Below are positions 18,195-26,126 of a stretch of 64,000 nucleotides of DNA, one piece after another; within the stretch, counting starts at the first letter, position 1; every line of letters starts with the position of its first letter. This stretch comes from Planosporangium thailandense (GTDB lineage Bacteria > Actinomycetota > Actinomycetes > Mycobacteriales > Micromonosporaceae), in NCBI RefSeq assembly GCF_011947195.1, contig NZ_JAATVY010000001.1, positions 62,001 to 126,000 of the forward strand, given 5' to 3'. The translations under genes were made by a program, and so were the position numbers. The notes below the pieces were generated by a model, which worked only from the letters and a program-made list of their open reading frames with translations, was not told where the DNA came from and ran no database searches.

Positions 18195-19055
18195 ATGGCG
18201 ACGGGTAGCCCAACGGTCCGGCGACGACGCCTCGGGTCGGAGTTGAAGCGGCTCCGCGAGGAGGCCGGGAAATCGCGAGACGAGGTCGCCGGCGTCCTGG
18301 GGATGTCCGTCCCCACGATCAGCCGCATCGAAGCCGGCCGGACCGGCGTCCGCCTCTTCGTCGTCCGGGCCATGCTCGACCTCTACGGCGTCGCCGACGA
18401 GGGCCTCCGCGAAGAGCTGGAGGGACACGCGCGGGCCGGCTCCAGGCAAGGATGGTGGAGCCAGTACGCCTCCGCCGTGAACTCCGGATACGCGACGTAC
18501 ATCGGCCTCGAAGCCGACGCGCGGGAGGTCCGCGACTATGAGGCCCTCGTGGTCCCCGGGCTCCTCCAGACGGAGGCATACGCGCGGGCCACGGTCCAGC
18601 CGGTCGGGCTCCCGGACCTCCCAGGCGATGTCGTGGAGCAACGGGTCCGGGTCCGCATGGAACGTCAGCAACGGCTACGCGGGGAGGCCCCGCTGGAGAT
18701 CCGGGCGATCATTGACGAGGCCGTCATTCGGAGAGTGGTCGGCGGCCGGCACGTCATGCGCGAGCAGTTGAAGCGCCTCGCCGAGGAGGCCCGGCGACCG
18801 AACGTTCGGCTCCAGGTCGTTCCGTTCGCGGGCGGCGCGGAGTGGCCCGGGATGATCGGCTCCTTCACGATCCTGTCCTTCCCGGAGCATGCCGACCCAG
18901 ATGTCGTCTACGTCGAGGGCCTCACCGGGGACACCTTCGTGGAGGGCGATGCGACGGCGCGCTATAGCGTGCTCTTCGACGGCCTGTCAGCGGCCGGGGC
19001 CTCCTATGCCGAGTCGCTCCGCATGATCGAAGAGGCGGCGGAGGCCCTGGCGTAG
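18195..19055 (+). CDS. XRE-family helix-turn-helix regulator with DUF5753 domain
   Basis: 286 residues. The N-terminal Cro/CI-type helix-turn-helix (about 11-68) includes LGSELKRLREEAGKSRDEVAGVLGMSVPTISRIEAGRT. The rest (about 95-280) is DUF5753: YEALVVPGLLQTEAYAR (about 115-131), EIRAIIDEAVIRRVVGG, LQVVPFAGG and YVEGLTGDTFVEG. Such proteins are abundant in actinobacteria and pair with DUF397 proteins, as here; WhiJ of Streptomyces is a developmental example. ATG 18195 has GGGGAGG upstream. The palindromes just upstream may be its own operator. Confidence 0.92.
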   Translation: MATGSPTVRRRRLGSELKRLREEAGKSRDEVAGVLGMSVPTISRIEAGRTGVRLFVVRAMLDLYGVADEGLREELEGHARAGSRQGWWSQYASAVNSGYATYIGLEADAREVRDYEALVVPGLLQTEAYARATVQPVGLPDLPGDVVEQRVRVRMERQQRLRGEAPLEIRAIIDEAVIRRVVGGRHVMREQLKRLAEEARRPNVRLQVVPFAGGAEWPGMIGSFTILSFPEHADPDVVYVEGLTGDTFVEGDATARYSVLFDGLSAAGASYAESLRMIEEAAEALA

Positions 19056-19079
19056 CGAGCGATGAGAGAGGGACCGCGC

Positions 19080-19274
19080 ATGAGCGCGCTAGATGAGACG
19101 TGGCGGAAGTCCACGAGGAGTGGTAACCAAGGCCAATGCGTCGAGGTCCGGACCCTCGGCGGGCGGGTCGAGGTCCGCGACAGTAAGGACCCGGACGGCC
19201 CGGTCCTGGCGTTCACGTCGGGGGAGTGGGCCGCCTTCCTGGACGGAGCGAAGGGCGGGGAGTTCGACCTCTGA
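19080..19274 (+). CDS. DUF397 domain protein
   Basis: 64 residues, the usual size, with WRKSTRSGNQGQCVEVR, VEVRDSKDPDGPVLAFTSGEWAAFL. DUF397 proteins are small partners encoded next to XRE/DUF5753 regulators; genetic work in Streptomyces suggests the pair acts as a regulator/antiregulator module. The start is taken as ATG 19080 because GAGAGGGA lies just upstream; an in-frame ATG at 19062 has no ribosome binding site and only 6 bases from the XRE stop. A weak C/G-rich hairpin (about 19289-19315) follows. Confidence 0.9.
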   Translation: MSALDETWRKSTRSGNQGQCVEVRTLGGRVEVRDSKDPDGPVLAFTSGEWAAFLDGAKGGEFDL

Positions 19275-19350
19275 TCCCGCCCAGACCGAGACCCCGGGGA
19301 CGACCTCCGGGGGTCCGTCGTTTCGGCGCGCGCTGGCCGAGTCGGGCGCC

Positions 19351-21000
19351 TCACGATCGCCGGTCGTGTAGGCGGACCGTGCCGAGCCGGTTCAGCCGTG
19401 CCTGCGGGTCCGTCCCCTCCACCAGCGCGTACGCCTCCCGGCCGCGCAGCAGCAGGGTGCTGATCGCGTTGCCGAAGAACGGTCCGGCCGTCAGCTCCCA
19501 GCGCAGGCTCGGGGCGGGAGTGCCGGCAAGCCTGGCCAGGCCGCGCGCGAACCGGCCGGCGCCGCCGGTCCAGCCCACCCCGGCGGCGATCCGGATCGCG
19601 CCGGGCAGCCCGTTGTGCACCGGGGAGCAGGTGAGCTGGTGCACCGCGCTGGTGACCTCGGGGCCGAGGTGGGCGCGGGCCGCGTACGAGTGGTGCACGT
19701 CCCCGGAGAGCACGCTGATCGTGGCGGGCGCGCCGGGCCCGGACCCGAGCTGTCCCAGCAGCGCCGCGAGCGCGTCGAACGAGCGGCCGAACGCCGCCCA
19801 GTGCTCCAGGTCCAGTACCCGCCGGATCTTCTCGGCCGGCCCGGCCACCCAGGGTCGCGGTGACTCGCACATCCGCTCGTTCATCGCCTCGACGTGGTGC
19901 ACCGCCGGCGGCATCAGCCACGGCAGCGACGAGCCCAGCACCAGGTGGTCGTAGTCGCCGCCACGGACGGCGCCGACCAGCCAGTCCCACTCGCCGTCCG
20001 GCAGCATCGCCCGCTTGCCGGGCTCCAGTTGGCGGCCGGCCCGGTTGTCGAGCACCGCGATCCGGGTACGCCCGAGGTCGAGGGCGTAGCTCCACCGGTA
20101 CTCGCCGCGGGCGCTGTCGGCGCGGGCCCCGAAGTCGGTGAGGACCTCCGTGGCGTCACCGGCGGCGCGGACCGCGCGGTAGACCGGGTCGGCCGCCAGC
20201 TCGTCCGGCGGGAGGTTGCCCAGGTGCTGGTAGACCCAGTACGACGACAGGCCGGCCGCGATCCGCTCGGCCCACCAGGGATGCGCCTGCTGGTCACGCC
20301 GCCAGGACTCGGAGGTGTTCCAGTCGTCGATGATCTCGTGGTCGTCGAAGATCATCATGCTCGGCACCGTCGACAGCAGCCAGCGCACGTCCGGGTCGGT
20401 CCACGACTCCAGGTACAGCCGGGTGTACTCGGCGAAGTCGACCACCTGGGTCGCCGGCGCGTCCGGCCGCCGCCGGCGACGGCGCAGCCAGCCGCGGACC
20501 GCCGGCGAGGTCTCGTCGGCGTACACCTGGTCGCCCAGCAGCATCAGCGCGTCCGGCCAGTCGGCCGCCCGGTCGCCGCCGGCCCGGACGGCGTCCGCGA
20601 GGCGCACCGCGTACGCGTCCAGGGCGTCCGGCGGATGCCGGTCGCCCGCGTGCGGGCTGCCCTGCCGGCACGAGCCGTAGACCAGCCGTACCGGGTCGTG
20701 CGGGTCACGGGTGTGGATCGCCGGGGCGGGATACGGATAGTCCGGCGGCGGCCACACCTGCTCGCCGTCGAGCAGCACCCGGTACGCGTCCACGCCGGCC
20801 GGCCGCAGCCCCTCCACGACAACCAGCGCGTAATGCCGCCCGTACGCGCTGAACGTGCGCTCCGCGCCGGCAGCGCCGCTGGCCGTGCGGATCTCCACCG
20901 TCGCCGGCCGGGCGGTCTGCACCCACACCGTGGCGCGGGAGCCGGCGACCCGCCGCAGGATCGGGCCGAGGACGAGGTCGGCGGCGTCGGCGTCGGGCAT
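19351..21000 (-). CDS. PhoD-like metallophosphatase (alkaline phosphatase D family)
   Basis: 549 residues. An N-terminal fibronectin-like region (about 1-100, LGPILRRVAGSRATVWVQT) precedes the metallophosphatase domain: VYGSCRQG, LMLLGDQVYADET (metal-binding Asp), MMIFDDHEIIDDWN (metal-binding Asp/His), LGSSLPWL and SGDVHHSYAA (late metal-binding His). It would hydrolyse phosphate esters using a binuclear metal site. No signal peptide is seen, so it is probably cytoplasmic, unlike classical secreted PhoD. ATG 21000 has GGAG six bases upstream. The frame stays open upstream across ftsY on the other strand, but that is not coding. Confidence 0.85.
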   Translation of the reverse strand: MPDADAADLVLGPILRRVAGSRATVWVQTARPATVEIRTASGAAGAERTFSAYGRHYALVVVEGLRPAGVDAYRVLLDGEQVWPPPDYPYPAPAIHTRDPHDPVRLVYGSCRQGSPHAGDRHPPDALDAYAVRLADAVRAGGDRAADWPDALMLLGDQVYADETSPAVRGWLRRRRRRPDAPATQVVDFAEYTRLYLESWTDPDVRWLLSTVPSMMIFDDHEIIDDWNTSESWRRDQQAHPWWAERIAAGLSSYWVYQHLGNLPPDELAADPVYRAVRAAGDATEVLTDFGARADSARGEYRWSYALDLGRTRIAVLDNRAGRQLEPGKRAMLPDGEWDWLVGAVRGGDYDHLVLGSSLPWLMPPAVHHVEAMNERMCESPRPWVAGPAEKIRRVLDLEHWAAFGRSFDALAALLGQLGSGPGAPATISVLSGDVHHSYAARAHLGPEVTSAVHQLTCSPVHNGLPGAIRIAAGVGWTGGAGRFARGLARLAGTPAPSLRWELTAGPFFGNAISTLLLRGREAYALVEGTDPQARLNRLGTVRLHDRRS

Positions 21001-21114
21001 GCGCGGCTCCAAGGGTCGGGGGGCGAACCGATGATGCCTGGCCCGGCGGCCGCCGCCAACCGCCGATCGGTCGCCGGCGGCGTGACCCGGCAGGCCGGCG
21101 CGCCGGGCGTCTGA

Positions 21115-21120
21115 CACGAT
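21115..21120 (+). promoter_or_regulatory. Possible -10 box CACGAT for ftsY
   Basis: CACGAT ends six bases before GTG 21127. It deviates from TANNNT at the first base but has the leaderless spacing seen elsewhere here. Confidence 0.3.
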
Positions 21121-21126
21121 TTGGGA

Positions 21127-22404
21127 GTGGACAAGTACGTAGCCTTCGGCATCGTCGTGATCGTCCTGCTGCTCGCGCTCGCCGGCGCGCTGCTCGCGCC
21201 GAGGCGGTTCCGCCGGCGGCCGGGCCCGCCGCCGGCGCCGCCACAGGCACCGCAGCGCCCGGGGGCTCCGACGATCGAAGCCCCGCCGGAGCAGAAACTG
21301 CCGCCGACCGCGACGGCCCCACCGATCGAGAAGCCACCCGTCGAGAAGCCACCCGTCGAGAAGCCACGGGTCGAGAAGGCGCCGCCCGCGCCGACCGTGC
21401 CGCCGGTGCCGATGGCCCCGCCCGCGGAGGTGGTGGTACCGCCCGTCGAAGTCGCGCCCGTCGTCGAGGTCCCGGCGCCGACCGCCGGCCGCCTGGTCCG
21501 CCTGCGCTCGCGGCTGGCCCGCTCGCAGAACGTGTTCGGCAAGACGATGCTCGCCCTGCTGTCGCGCGACAAGCTCGACGACGACACCTGGGACGAGGTC
21601 GAGGAGACCCTGATCGGCGCGGACGTCGGCGTCGCGGCCACCACCGAGATCGTCGAGCGGCTGCGCGAGCGCGCCCGGGTGCTCGGCACGTCGTCCACGA
21701 GCGAGCTGCGCAAGCTGCTGGCCGACGAGCTGACCACGGCGCTCGAGCCGGACATGGACCGCGCCCTCAAGGCCAGCCCGCACGACGGCCGGCCCGCCGT
21801 CGTGCTCGTCGTCGGCGTCAACGGCGCCGGCAAGACCACCACCTGCGGAAAGATCGCGCGGGTACTGATCGCGGACGGCCATTCGGTGCTGCTCGGCGCG
21901 GCCGACACGTTCCGGGCCGCCGCGGCCGACCAGCTCGCGACGTGGGCCGGCCGGGTCGGCGCCGAGGTCGTACGCGGCCCCGAAGGGGGCGACCCGGCCG
22001 CCGTCGCGTTCGACGCGGTCAAGCGCGGTACGGAGACCGGTGTCGACAGCGTCCTGATCGACACTGCCGGCCGCCTGCAGAACAAGGTCGGCCTGATGGA
22101 CGAGCTCGGCAAGGTCAAGCGCGTGATCGAGCGGCACGGTCCGGTCGACGAGACGCTGCTGATCCTCGACGCCACGACCGGGCAGAACGGCCTCGAACAG
22201 GCGCGGGTGTTCACCGAGGTGGTGGACGTGACCGGGGTGGTGCTGACCAAGCTCGACGGCACCGCCAAGGGCGGCATCGTGATCGCCGTGCAGCGCAAAC
22301 TCGGCATCCCCGTCAAACTGGTCGGGCTCGGCGAGGGGGCGGACGACCTGGCGCCCTTCGAACCGGCGCAGTTTGTGGACGCGCTGCTGGGGGCAGAGGC
22401 ATAG
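21127..22404 (+). CDS. ftsY: Signal recognition particle receptor FtsY
   Basis: FtsY is the membrane-bound GTPase receptor for the SRP-ribosome complex. 425 residues: an N-terminal membrane helix (VAFGIVVIVLLLALAGALLA), a Pro/Glu/Val-rich linker with PPVEK repeats (about 55-125), the four-helix N domain (about 130-215), and the GTPase G domain with GVNGAGKTTTCGK (about 231), ADTFRAAAADQL, DTAGRLQNKVGLM and TKLDGTAKGG. The start is GTG 21127 (MDKYVAFG); a TTG two codons upstream is an alternative. The neighbourhood smc...ftsY...amtB is conserved in actinobacteria. Confidence 0.95.
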   Translation: MDKYVAFGIVVIVLLLALAGALLAPRRFRRRPGPPPAPPQAPQRPGAPTIEAPPEQKLPPTATAPPIEKPPVEKPPVEKPRVEKAPPAPTVPPVPMAPPAEVVVPPVEVAPVVEVPAPTAGRLVRLRSRLARSQNVFGKTMLALLSRDKLDDDTWDEVEETLIGADVGVAATTEIVERLRERARVLGTSSTSELRKLLADELTTALEPDMDRALKASPHDGRPAVVLVVGVNGAGKTTTCGKIARVLIADGHSVLLGAADTFRAAAADQLATWAGRVGAEVVRGPEGGDPAAVAFDAVKRGTETGVDSVLIDTAGRLQNKVGLMDELGKVKRVIERHGPVDETLLILDATTGQNGLEQARVFTEVVDVTGVVLTKLDGTAKGGIVIAVQRKLGIPVKLVGLGEGADDLAPFEPAQFVDALLGAEA

Positions 22405-22491
22405 GTACCGGGCGCGCACGGACATGGATGCCGGCGCGCCCGCGACGCCCCAGTTGCCGCTACGCCAAGGATGCCCGAGGAGTCCCTGAGC

Positions 22492-23280
22492 GTGTCACAA
22501 CCGGAGATCCCCCTGCTGGGTGGGAACACCTCCACGGTCGTGCGGGTCGGCGCGACGGTACGCCGCAACGCCGGGCCGTGGACGCCGTCGGTGCACGCGC
22601 TGCTGCGCCACCTCGAGTACGTCGGCTTCACCGGAGCACCGCACGCGCTCGGCATCGACGAGCGGGGGCGGGAGGTGCTGTCCTACCTCGAAGGGGAGTG
22701 CGGCGAGTACCCGCTGGCCCCGCACTGGGTCACCGACGAGGCGCTGGTCGCGGTCGCGCGGATGCTGCGCATGTTCCACGACGCGCAGTACGGGTTCCGC
22801 CCGGCCCGCGGCGCGGTCTGGCGGTCGTTCGGGCCGCCGCCACCCGACACCGAGGTGATCTGCCACCACGACGCGGCGCCGCACAACGTCATCTGGCGGC
22901 CGGACGGAACGCTCGCGATGATCGACTTCGACCTGGCCTCGCCGGGCACCCGGCTGTACGACGTGGCGTACGCGGCGTGGACCTGGGTGCCGCTGTTCAC
23001 CGACCGTGACTCGTACACGCTGGGCTGGACGCGGCCGAGCCGGCCGCGGCGGCTGCGCCTGTTCGCCGACGCGTACGGGCTGACCCCGCGCGACCGGCAG
23101 CGGCTGTTGGGTACGGTCCGCCGGCGGATCGTCGACCATGTCGAAGGCATTCGACGGATGGCCGCCGCGGGGGAGCCGGCGTTCGTCCGCATCGTGCGCC
23201 AGGGCCACCTCCGCCGCCCCGCACGTGACCTGCGGCTGATCGACCATGAGCGGCTGTTGCTGGAGCACGCGCTGCGCTAA
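22492..23280 (+). CDS. Aminoglycoside phosphotransferase-family kinase
   Basis: 262 residues. It shows the APH-type kinase core: a nucleotide-binding lobe (LLGGNTSTVVRVGATVRR), then the catalytic loop VICHHDAAPHNVIWRPDG (about 124-141; D and N are the catalytic and metal-binding residues), and the metal-binding IDFD at about 148. Substrate unknown; such genes are often household small-molecule kinases rather than resistance genes. GTG 22492 is preferred, with AGGAG nine bases upstream; ATG 22471 would add seven residues. Probably transcribed with ftsY. Confidence 0.85.
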   Translation: MSQPEIPLLGGNTSTVVRVGATVRRNAGPWTPSVHALLRHLEYVGFTGAPHALGIDERGREVLSYLEGECGEYPLAPHWVTDEALVAVARMLRMFHDAQYGFRPARGAVWRSFGPPPPDTEVICHHDAAPHNVIWRPDGTLAMIDFDLASPGTRLYDVAYAAWTWVPLFTDRDSYTLGWTRPSRPRRLRLFADAYGLTPRDRQRLLGTVRRRIVDHVEGIRRMAAAGEPAFVRIVRQGHLRRPARDLRLIDHERLLLEHALR

Positions 23281-23437
23281 CCCGCAGCCGGCGGCGCGGA
23301 CGCTATCCGAGCCCGCCGATTAACTGCGGTAGGGTGCCGGCGGTCAGGAGATGCACGGCCGGGCTGGCGGGAGCCCGGCCGGCGGATCGGTGCGTACGGG
23401 TGGCGGTCGGCGGTCACCGGGAGGGAGTCGAAGGCCT

Positions 23438-24199
23438 GTGAGCCAGCCATCGTTCGGTGAGCTCGACGGGCAGGACCCGTACGAGATCCTCGAACTGCCG
23501 CCGGGCGCGCCCGACGCCGACATCCGCGCCGCCCGCAAGCGCCTGCTGCGCCGGTACCACCCGGACATGCCCAGCGGCGACCTGCGCCGCACCCAGCTGA
23601 TCACCGCCGCGGCCGACCTCCTGCTCGACCCGCTGCGCCGCGACGGCTACTACGACCTGCGCGGCGAGCAGTCCCGGCGGACGGTGTTCGCGACCGCCGA
23701 CGCCACCGACGACCGGTACGGCTCAGACGGACCCGAGGAGCCGATCCGGCCGACGTTCGTCACTCCGCCGCCCGGACCGTCCGCCCGGAACGACCCGTTC
23801 CGGGCCGCCTCCGCCTTCGCCGCGGAGGGCTTCTTCACCGCGTCCGACTCCTTCGCGCCGTCCTCCGCGCCCGCCTGGGACGCGCCGGGCGCCGATGACG
23901 CGCCGGGCCCCGCCGACCCGCGGCCCGGCAGTACGTCCGGTGGTGCCGAGCCGCAGCCGGACCGGGCCGGCCGGCGGTCCCGCGACAGTTTCGCGGTCTC
24001 CCGCTGGAACGCGCTGGCCATCGCGTCCGTGGTGGCCATCCTGACCTGGACGCCGATCCCGCTCGTCCTCGGTCTGCTGGCGCTGCGCCAGATCCGCCGC
24101 TACGACCAGCGCGGGATGCGGCTGGCCGTCACCGGCATCGTCGCCGGCGCCGTGCTGGCGTTGATCTACCTGTACTTCCTGGTCTCCACCGGTTTCTAG
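23438..24199 (+). CDS. J-domain protein with C-terminal membrane segments
   Basis: 253 residues. The J domain occupies about 13-75 (DPYEILELPPGAPDADIRAA, then RYHPDM with the HPD motif that activates Hsp70/DnaK ATPase). A Pro/Asp/Ser-rich linker leads to a C-terminal DUF4190-like region with two membrane helices (ALAIASVVAILTWTPIPLVLG and LAVTGIVAGAVLALIYLYFLV). It may recruit DnaK to the membrane; that is inference. GTG 23438 is preferred, with GGAGGGAG upstream; an ATG at 23351 would add 29 unconserved residues. A TAGGGT -10 box lies at 23330-23335. Confidence 0.8.
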   Translation: MSQPSFGELDGQDPYEILELPPGAPDADIRAARKRLLRRYHPDMPSGDLRRTQLITAAADLLLDPLRRDGYYDLRGEQSRRTVFATADATDDRYGSDGPEEPIRPTFVTPPPGPSARNDPFRAASAFAAEGFFTASDSFAPSSAPAWDAPGADDAPGPADPRPGSTSGGAEPQPDRAGRRSRDSFAVSRWNALAIASVVAILTWTPIPLVLGLLALRQIRRYDQRGMRLAVTGIVAGAVLALIYLYFLVSTGF

Positions 24200-24230
24200 C
24201 CCCCGCCGTCCGGGCGGCTCGGCGCTTGTC

Positions 24231-24267
24231 TTCACACGTACGAAACAGACGGTCACGCGGTCGAAAC
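24231..24267 (+). promoter_or_regulatory. GlnR-like binding site upstream of amtB
   Basis: TTCAC-6-GAAAC (24231-24246) followed after 5 bases by GTCAC-6-GAAAC (24252-24267). This closely matches the two a-b half-site pairs of the actinobacterial GlnR box (gTnAC-n6-GaAAC repeated). It lies 117 bases before the amtB start, as expected for nitrogen-starvation activation of amtB-glnK-glnD. The match is by eye from the known consensus. Confidence 0.75.
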
Positions 24268-24383
24268 CGCGATGCGCCAAAGCCGGAAACAGGGGTTCGC
24301 CATTCTTTCGCCATCCGGCACCTGGTGGGCGGCGCTGCCCCGATCGGCCGGGAGGCAGGAATACGGACCGAGAGGAGGCCTGC

Positions 24384-25763
24384 GTGCCGCCGATCAACTA
24401 CGGCGACACCGCCTGGGTGCTCGCTTCCAGTGCGCTCGTACTGCTCATGACGCCGGGCCTGGCCCTGTTCTACGGCGGCATGGTGCGGACCAAGAGCGTG
24501 CTGAACATGCTCATGATGAACTTCGCCACGATCGCCGTGGTCAGCGTGTTGTGGGTGGCGTACGGCTACGCGTGGTCGTTCACCACCGACTCCTTCCACG
24601 GGCTGATCGGCGGCTCTGACGCCTACGGCCTGCGGGGCACGTTCGACGCTCTGACCGGAGCCGACGGCGACAGGATCCCCGTGCTGGCGTTCTCCGGGTT
24701 CCAACTGATGTTCGCGATCATCACGCCGGCGCTCATCAGCGGCGCGATCGCCGACCGGGTCAGGTTCAGGTCCTGGCTGATCTTCGTCGCGGTGTGGACG
24801 ACGGTGGTGTACTTCCCGGTCGCGCACTGGGTCTTCTTCTTCGACAACGGCCACGGCGGGTGGATCGCCGACCGGCTCAAGGCGTTCGACTTCGCGGGCG
24901 GAACCGCCGTCCACGTCAACGCCGGCGCGGCGGCGCTCGCCCTGACGCTCGTCCTCGGCAAGCGGGTCGGCTGGCCGCAGGAGCGGTTCAAGCCGCACAA
25001 CGTGCCCATGGTCCTGCTCGGCGCCGGCCTGCTGTGGTTCGGCTGGTTCGGCTTCAACGCCGGCTCCGCCCTGGCCGCCAACGGCCTGTCCGCGATCGCG
25101 TTCATGAACACCCAGGTCGCCACGGGCGCCGCGCTACTGGGCTGGATCATCGTGGAGTGGCTGCGCGACGGCAGGCCGACCGCGCTGGGCGGCGCGTCCG
25201 GCGCGGTGGCCGGCCTGGTCGCGGTCACCCCCGCCTGCGCCACGATCGAACCGCTCGGCGCGATCGCGCTCGGTCTGATCGCCGGCGCCGTTTGCGCCCT
25301 GGCGGTCGGCCTGAAGTACCGGCTCGGCTTCGACGACTCGCTCGACGTGGTCGGGGTGCACATGGTCGGCGGCGCGACGGGCGCCCTGCTCATCGGCCTG
25401 CTGGCGGCGCCGTTCATCGCGGGCACCGGCGGGGTTGCGGGCCTGCTCTACGGCGGCGGGTTCGGCCAGTTGGGCAGGCAGGCGCTCGCCGTGGTCGCGG
25501 TCGCGGTGTACTCCTTCGTCCTCGCGTACGCGATCGGCTGGGTCATCCAGAAGACCATCGGGTTCCGGGTCACCAGGGAGGCCGAGATCGAGGGCATCGA
25601 CACCGCCGAGCACGCGGAGAGCGCGTACGACTTCCTGCCCGTCTCCGGTACCGGCGGCGCCTTCACGATCGCCCGGGTCGGCTCCGGCCGGCCGAGCGCC
25701 GACCGGGCGGCCGAGGCCCCGGACGGCGAGCCCACGTCGGTCAGCGAGCGGATCCCCGGTTAG
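24384..25763 (+). CDS. amtB: Ammonium transporter Amt
   Basis: 459 residues with about 11 membrane helices. Family signatures include MTPGLALFYGGMVRTKSVLNMLMMNF (about 26-50), FDFAGGTAVHVNAGAAALA (about 170-188, the first pore His), LLWFGWFGFNAGSALAAN and the second-pore-His region VVGVHMVGGATGALLIG (about 320-336). It imports ammonium/ammonia and is blocked by GlnK. GTG 24384 has GAGAGGAGG upstream. It heads the amtB-glnK-glnD operon, preceded by a GlnR-like box. Confidence 0.95.
   Translation: MPPINYGDTAWVLASSALVLLMTPGLALFYGGMVRTKSVLNMLMMNFATIAVVSVLWVAYGYAWSFTTDSFHGLIGGSDAYGLRGTFDALTGADGDRIPVLAFSGFQLMFAIITPALISGAIADRVRFRSWLIFVAVWTTVVYFPVAHWVFFFDNGHGGWIADRLKAFDFAGGTAVHVNAGAAALALTLVLGKRVGWPQERFKPHNVPMVLLGAGLLWFGWFGFNAGSALAANGLSAIAFMNTQVATGAALLGWIIVEWLRDGRPTALGGASGAVAGLVAVTPACATIEPLGAIALGLIAGAVCALAVGLKYRLGFDDSLDVVGVHMVGGATGALLIGLLAAPFIAGTGGVAGLLYGGGFGQLGRQALAVVAVAVYSFVLAYAIGWVIQKTIGFRVTREAEIEGIDTAEHAESAYDFLPVSGTGGAFTIARVGSGRPSADRAAEAPDGEPTSVSERIPG

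Positions 25764-26126
<363 letters not shown>

Noticed and set aside
17753-18208. Plus-strand frames before the XRE gene
   Set aside because: Arg/Pro-rich without a start signal; they lie antisense to the better-supported 50-residue gene and across the palindrome cluster.
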